Shown: piece after piece, positions 6,241 through 8,775 of the stretch | Position numbering within the stretch: position 1 is the stretch's first letter | Layout: each line of letters begins with the position of its first letter | Assembly (NCBI GenBank): GCA_937899305.1 | Contig: CALDJV010000499.1 | Span: 1 to 8,775, forward strand | Length of the DNA stretch: 8,775 nt | From: an uncultured Cytophagaceae bacterium | GTDB taxonomy: Bacteria > Bacteroidota > Bacteroidia > Cytophagales > Microscillaceae | Direction: 5' to 3' | Program-made: the position numbers and the translations under genes | The notes under the pieces: model-generated | Seen by the model: only the letters and a program-made list of their open reading frames with translations | Told to the model about the DNA's origin: nothing | Databases searched by the model: none

Positions 6241-7089
6241 ATGGAAAATACTGAAATTCAGGAGTTAGAGAAAATTGCTTCACAAGTACGTAGAGACATT
6301 GTAAGAATGGTGCATGCCGTTAACTCTGGCCATCCTGGAGGTTCATTAGGTTGTACTGATTTATTTGTAGCGCTTTATTTCAAGATTTTGCGCCACGACA
6401 AAAACTTCAAAATGAGCGGAGAAGGGGAGGATATGTTTTTCTTATCTAATGGACATATTTCACCAGTTTGGTACAGCACCTTGGCCCGATCTGGTTTTTT
6501 TGAAGTAAGCGAATTGGCGACTTTCCGCAAAATCGATTCCCGTTTACAGGGTCATCCTGCTACCGAAGAAGGTTTACCAGGTATTCGGGTAGCCTCTGGT
6601 TCTTTAGGGCAAGGTTTGTCGGTAGCTACTGGAGTAGCCCAAGCCAAAAAACTAAGTGGTGATGATCATTTGGTATATGTGCTCATGGGTGATGGCGAAC
6701 AGCAAGAGGGCCAAGTTTGGGAAGCAGCCATGTATGCGGCCCACCACAAGGTAGACAATCTAATTGGGATCATTGATGTAAATGGGCAACAAATAGATGG
6801 CCCAGTAGAAGATGTGATGTCGCTTTCGGATTTAGAAGGAAAATGGAAGGCTTTTGGCTGGCAAGTATTGCATATGAAAGGCAACAGTATGGAAGAGGTA
6901 ATTAAGACCTTGGTACACGCCCGCGGCCTCACCAAAAGAGCGCAACCTTTGATGATTTTGATGCAAACCGAAATGGGCGCTGGGGTTGACTTCATGATGG
7001 GTACCCACAAATGGCACGGAGTAGCCCCTAGTGACGAACAACTGGCCGAAGCTTTGGGGCAGTTAGAAGAAACAATGGGAGATTATTAA
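6241..7089 (+). CDS. Transketolase, N-terminal (thiamine diphosphate-binding) subunit
   Basis: The 282-aa protein matches the N-terminal third of transketolase, the half that binds thiamine diphosphate and metal. Visible landmarks are SGHPGGSLG (29-37), FFLSNGHISP (66-75), GHPATEEGLPG (104-114), the ASGSLGQGLS loop (118-127) and the ThDP motif GDGEQQEGQVWEA (150-162) through DVNGQQIDG (179-187). GTHKWHG (254-260) comes near the end. The sequence stops where split transketolases normally end, so it is a complete N-subunit, not a truncation. The enzyme moves two-carbon units between ketose and aldose phosphates in the pentose phosphate pathway, and needs a C-terminal subunit with the Pyr and C-terminal domains. 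That gene is not the neighbour here: a nitrilase follows. ATG at 6241 is chosen because an in-frame start at 6151 would place the terminator hairpin inside the coding region and add 30 unrelated residues. A DXS-like or pyruvate dehydrogenase-like enzyme is unlikely given the motifs. Confidence 0.93.
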   Translation: MENTEIQELEKIASQVRRDIVRMVHAVNSGHPGGSLGCTDLFVALYFKILRHDKNFKMSGEGEDMFFLSNGHISPVWYSTLARSGFFEVSELATFRKIDSRLQGHPATEEGLPGIRVASGSLGQGLSVATGVAQAKKLSGDDHLVYVLMGDGEQQEGQVWEAAMYAAHHKVDNLIGIIDVNGQQIDGPVEDVMSLSDLEGKWKAFGWQVLHMKGNSMEEVIKTLVHARGLTKRAQPLMILMQTEMGAGVDFMMGTHKWHGVAPSDEQLAEALGQLEETMGDY

Positions 7090-7099
7090 TTTCTTTAGT

Positions 7100-7183
7100 T
7101 GAATATCGGTGACTGATTAACGAATACCAAGTAAAAAAGTAGGTGAAAACCTGATAAAATTGGTATTCGTTAATTGATATTCA
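7100..7183. repeat. Long inverted repeat downstream of the transketolase gene
   Basis: ATTAACGAATACCAA (7116-7130) is perfectly complementary to TTGGTATTCGTTAAT (7160-7174). Outside it, TGAATATC (7100-7107) pairs with GATATTCA (7176-7183) across an asymmetric internal loop of 8 nt versus 1 nt. Inside the 29-nt loop a mini-hairpin AGGT-GAAA-ACCT (7141-7152) can form. The right arm is followed by TTGTTTTGG, so it could act as a terminator for the transketolase gene. The large loop and low GC are unusual for that, and a structured RNA or a palindromic dispersed element is also possible. Confidence 0.8.
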
Positions 7184-7185
7184 TT
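7172..7185. repeat. 14-bp direct repeat, copy 2
   Basis: This is the second copy of AATTGATATTCATT (first at 6149-6162). It overlaps the distal end of the right arm of the long inverted repeat, so the repeat unit may belong to a dispersed intergenic element of which the first site holds only part. Confidence 0.6.
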
Positions 7186-7222
7186 GTTTTGGCATTTCCC
7201 GAAAAACAATAAAATCGTTTGT

Positions 7223-8134
7223 ATGTCCCACCTCAAGATAGCCGTGATCCAGGCTGCCCCCGTATTGTTTGACTTAGAGCAAAGTCTTCAGAAAACCTAT
7301 GATTTGATGGCAAAAGCAGCTGAAAAAGAGGCTGAATTGATCGTTTTTCCAGAGTCTTTTTTGCCTGCCTATCCTCGAGGTCTCAGTTTTGGTTCAGTTG
7401 TAGGAAGCCGTACTGAAGCAGGCCGTGATGTATGGAAACTGTACTGGCAAAACTCGGTAGAGGTGCCAGGGAAGGCTACCCAAAAACTAGGCAATTGGGC
7501 GAAAAAGTTTGGGGTATATCTGGTAATGGGTATTACCGAACGAGACACGATCAACGGTTCTTTGTATTGTTCTTTGGTTTACTTTTCGCCTGAGGGAACT
7601 TTGCTGGGCAAACATCGCAAGCTGAAGCCCACCGCTGCTGAAAGGATCATTTGGGGAGAAGGTGATGGAACCGACCTTGGGGTATACAAAACACCATTTG
7701 GCAAATTGGGAGGTTTGATCTGTTGGGAAAACTACATGCCACTGGCGCGTACTACATTGTATGATCAAGGGGTGCAAATTTATGTAGCGCCTACGGCCGA
7801 TGCCCGTGATACTTGGCAGGCTACTATGCAACACATTGCCCTTGAAGGACGTTGTTTTGTGATTGGTTGCAATCAATTTGTAACCAAACCAATGTATCCG
7901 CCTGAAATTTTAGCCTTGGCGGAAATGCAATCTCAGCCTGAAATCATGAGTAGAGGAGGTAGTGTAGTCATTTCTCCTCTCGGAAAAGTATTAGCTGGCC
8001 CTTTGTTTGATAGAGAAGAGATCATGACCGTATCTTTAGATATGGATGAGGTGATTCGGGCCAAGTTGGATTTTGACCCAATTGGGCATTACAGTCGCCC
8101 CGACGTGTTTGGATTAACCAAACCCAGCCCTTGA
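7223..8134 (+). CDS. Nitrilase (C-N hydrolase superfamily)
   Basis: The 303-aa cytoplasmic enzyme most likely hydrolyses nitriles to carboxylic acids and ammonia (EC 3.5.5.1). The full nitrilase triad is visible: Glu44 in VFPESFLPAYPRG, Lys133 in HRKLKPT, and nucleophile Cys167 in GLICWENYMPLAR. Supporting Glu140 lies in AAERIIWGEGDG. The Cys-Trp-Glu-Asn-Tyr context, APTADARDTW (189-198), HIALEGRCFVIGCNQ (204-218), GGSVVISPLG (245-254) and DPIGHYSRPDVF (285-296) are those of true nitrilases (branch 1), not of omega-amidases or carbamoylases. The length is at the short end, because the variable C-terminal tail used in filament formation is nearly absent. The start at 7223 gives MSHLKIAVIQAAP, the normal family start; an in-frame TTG at 7184 would add 13 unrelated residues and overlap the repeat. 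The natural nitrile cannot be told. No Nit1C-type neighbours (radical SAM, acetyltransferase) are present. Confidence 0.93.
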   Translation: MSHLKIAVIQAAPVLFDLEQSLQKTYDLMAKAAEKEAELIVFPESFLPAYPRGLSFGSVVGSRTEAGRDVWKLYWQNSVEVPGKATQKLGNWAKKFGVYLVMGITERDTINGSLYCSLVYFSPEGTLLGKHRKLKPTAAERIIWGEGDGTDLGVYKTPFGKLGGLICWENYMPLARTTLYDQGVQIYVAPTADARDTWQATMQHIALEGRCFVIGCNQFVTKPMYPPEILALAEMQSQPEIMSRGGSVVISPLGKVLAGPLFDREEIMTVSLDMDEVIRAKLDFDPIGHYSRPDVFGLTKPSP

Positions 8135-8153
8135 TGAAATGAGGCTGGTTTTT
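8124..8153 (+). terminator. Intrinsic terminator overlapping the nitrilase stop codon
   Basis: CCAGCC (8124-8129) pairs with GGCTGG (8143-8148), followed directly by TTTTT (8149-8153). The 13-nt loop contains the nitrilase TGA (8132-8134), so the left arm encodes the last Ser-Pro codons. Three further A-T pairs can form outside a one-base bulge. The last codons of the gene and its terminator are thus shared. Confidence 0.78.
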
Positions 8154-8277
8154 AATAAGCAGTAAAATATTATTGTTATTATTTTAGTTTTACTAGCTTA
8201 ATAACGGGTAGTTTGCTGGTTTTTTAGTATATTGTATGCAATAGAATATAAATATTTGCGTATTTTTAATAGTATAA

Positions 8278-8571
8278 ATGCACACCTTAAAAAAACATCA
8301 TTACCAAATATCTGTAATTGGCAAGGTTCAGGGAGTAGGGTATCGGGCTTTTGCTAAAGATGTGGCAGATCAATTAGGCGTCAAGGGGTTTGTAAAAAAT
8401 AGGAGGGATGGGAGTGTATATATGGAAGCTGAAGCGTCTCAGATGACGGTAGAAAAATTTTTATCGGCCTGTCACAAAGGACCCATATCTTCTAAAGTAC
8501 ATCATATGGAAATTATCCAGGTGCCAGTCATTGATTTTACTAAATTTGACATAGAACCCAGTATGGTCTAA
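8278..8571 (+). CDS. acyP: Acylphosphatase
   Basis: The 97-aa protein hydrolyses the carboxyl-phosphate bond of acyl phosphates such as acetyl or carbamoyl phosphate (EC 3.6.1.7). The two signatures are present: GKVQGVGYRAFA (15-26) with the phosphate-binding Arg23, and GFVKNRRDGSVYMEAEA (37-53) with catalytic Asn41. The length is slightly above the usual 90-95 because of a short basic lead-in (MHTLKKHHYQ). The first strand YQISVIGKV follows directly, so the ATG at 8278 is acceptable. It is preceded by 143 bp of very AT-rich noncoding DNA after the nitrilase terminator, with no clear consensus promoter, though AATATTTG at 8251-8258 is one mismatch from TAnnTTTG. A strong terminator follows 70 nt after the stop, so it is probably transcribed alone. 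In vivo substrates of bacterial acylphosphatases are generally unsettled. Confidence 0.94.
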   Translation: MHTLKKHHYQISVIGKVQGVGYRAFAKDVADQLGVKGFVKNRRDGSVYMEAEASQMTVEKFLSACHKGPISSKVHHMEIIQVPVIDFTKFDIEPSMV

Positions 8572-8641
8572 AGCAACCCAGTCTTGCTTTTGATCAAAAA
8601 TCTTAATAAGTTGCTATACTGCATAGTTACTGTTTTTAGCC

Positions 8642-8674
8642 AACCTGTGAGAGAATCTCTTTCACAGGTTTTTT
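8642..8674 (+). terminator. acyP: Strong intrinsic terminator after the acylphosphatase gene
   Basis: AACCTGTGAGAGA (8642-8654) pairs with TCTTTCACAGGTT (8658-8670) over 13 bp with one G-T wobble and a 3-nt loop ATC, ending in six T residues (8669-8674). It closes the acylphosphatase unit. On the minus strand no T tract follows the stem, so it looks one-directional. Confidence 0.9.
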
Positions 8675-8717
8675 GTTTGCCTTCTATAACCCAAGTATCA
8701 CTTTTTAGGTTCAACCT

Positions 8718-8775
8718 TTACTCCCCAATTTTTACTCTAAAATCAAAGTTTAAGTGAAGGCTATAAGTACTTTTC
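8718..8775 (-). CDS. Possible 3' end of a convergent gene
   Basis: Reading the minus strand inward from the right edge gives 18 codons, KSTYSLHLNFDFRVKIGE, then TAA at 8720-8718. The alternating hydrophobic/aromatic pattern (SLHLNFDFRVKI) looks like a terminal beta strand, as in outer-membrane barrels or beta-sandwich C-termini. Its place just beyond the acylphosphatase terminator fits a convergent neighbour. It is too short to prove coding, and the gene body lies outside the window. Confidence 0.35.
   Translation of the reverse strand, partial: KSTYSLHLNFDFRVKIGE

Noticed and set aside
7184..7222. In-frame TTG start adding 13 residues to the nitrilase
   Set aside because: It overlaps the repeat and adds residues outside the family; ATG at 7223 gives the normal nitrilase N-terminus.
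7487..7876. 129-codon minus-strand frame inside the nitrilase
   Set aside because: It is a shadow of a clearly conserved enzyme and has no motif of its own.
8230..8243. Small inverted repeat TATTG-TATG-CAATA upstream of the acylphosphatase gene as an operator
   Set aside because: Such short AT-rich palindromes are expected by chance in this spacer, and no promoter elements are aligned with it.
8135..8277. Small gene or RNA in the AT-rich spacer before the acylphosphatase gene
   Set aside because: I see no open frame of useful length, no stable hairpin and no tRNA-like pattern; it is probably just promoter and leader DNA.

Overview
The window looks like chromosomal DNA of a Bacteroidota member, probably a Cytophagales-type marine or soil bacterium. 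The grounds are an AT-rich composition, no clear Shine-Dalgarno sequences before the starts, candidate promoters of the TTTG/N19-20/TAnnTTTG type, several secreted proteins whose signal peptides end in an Ala-Gln site, a long TPR protein with a typical C-terminal cap, and a transketolase encoded as a separate N-terminal subunit. The taxonomic call is inference. No rRNA, tRNA, CRISPR array, insertion sequence or phage gene is visible.

Left part (1-804, minus strand): the first 51 residues of a response-regulator receiver domain run off the left edge. Upstream of it, in the same direction, lies a CYTH-domain protein (class IV adenylate cyclase-like, 173 aa). The 128-bp gap between them carries a possible promoter for the response regulator.

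Middle part (898-5563): a 598-aa secreted TPR protein with about 13 repeats runs on the plus strand. Its stop codon directly abuts the stop of a convergent minus-strand operon of three unrecognised genes (4854 down to 2695): a 345-aa secreted protein, a 135-aa polytopic membrane protein and a 237-aa secreted protein. They are joined by a 4-nt gap and a 4-nt ATGA overlap, so all three are probably made together and may form an envelope module. Divergent from this operon is a 186-aa secreted protein with YD/RHS-like segments.

Right part (5689-8775): four recognisable enzymes on the plus strand, mostly as separate units. They are a BCP/PrxQ-type peroxiredoxin followed by a strong hairpin, a transketolase N-terminal subunit followed by a long inverted repeat, a C-N hydrolase of the true nitrilase type whose terminator overlaps its stop codon, and an acylphosphatase followed by a very strong terminator. 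The last 58 bases may hold the 3' end of a convergent minus-strand gene. The enzymes share no obvious pathway. The transketolase lacks its C-terminal partner here.

Nothing resembles a known defence or mobile system. The least explained items are the three-gene envelope operon and the inverted/direct repeat structure around the transketolase gene.
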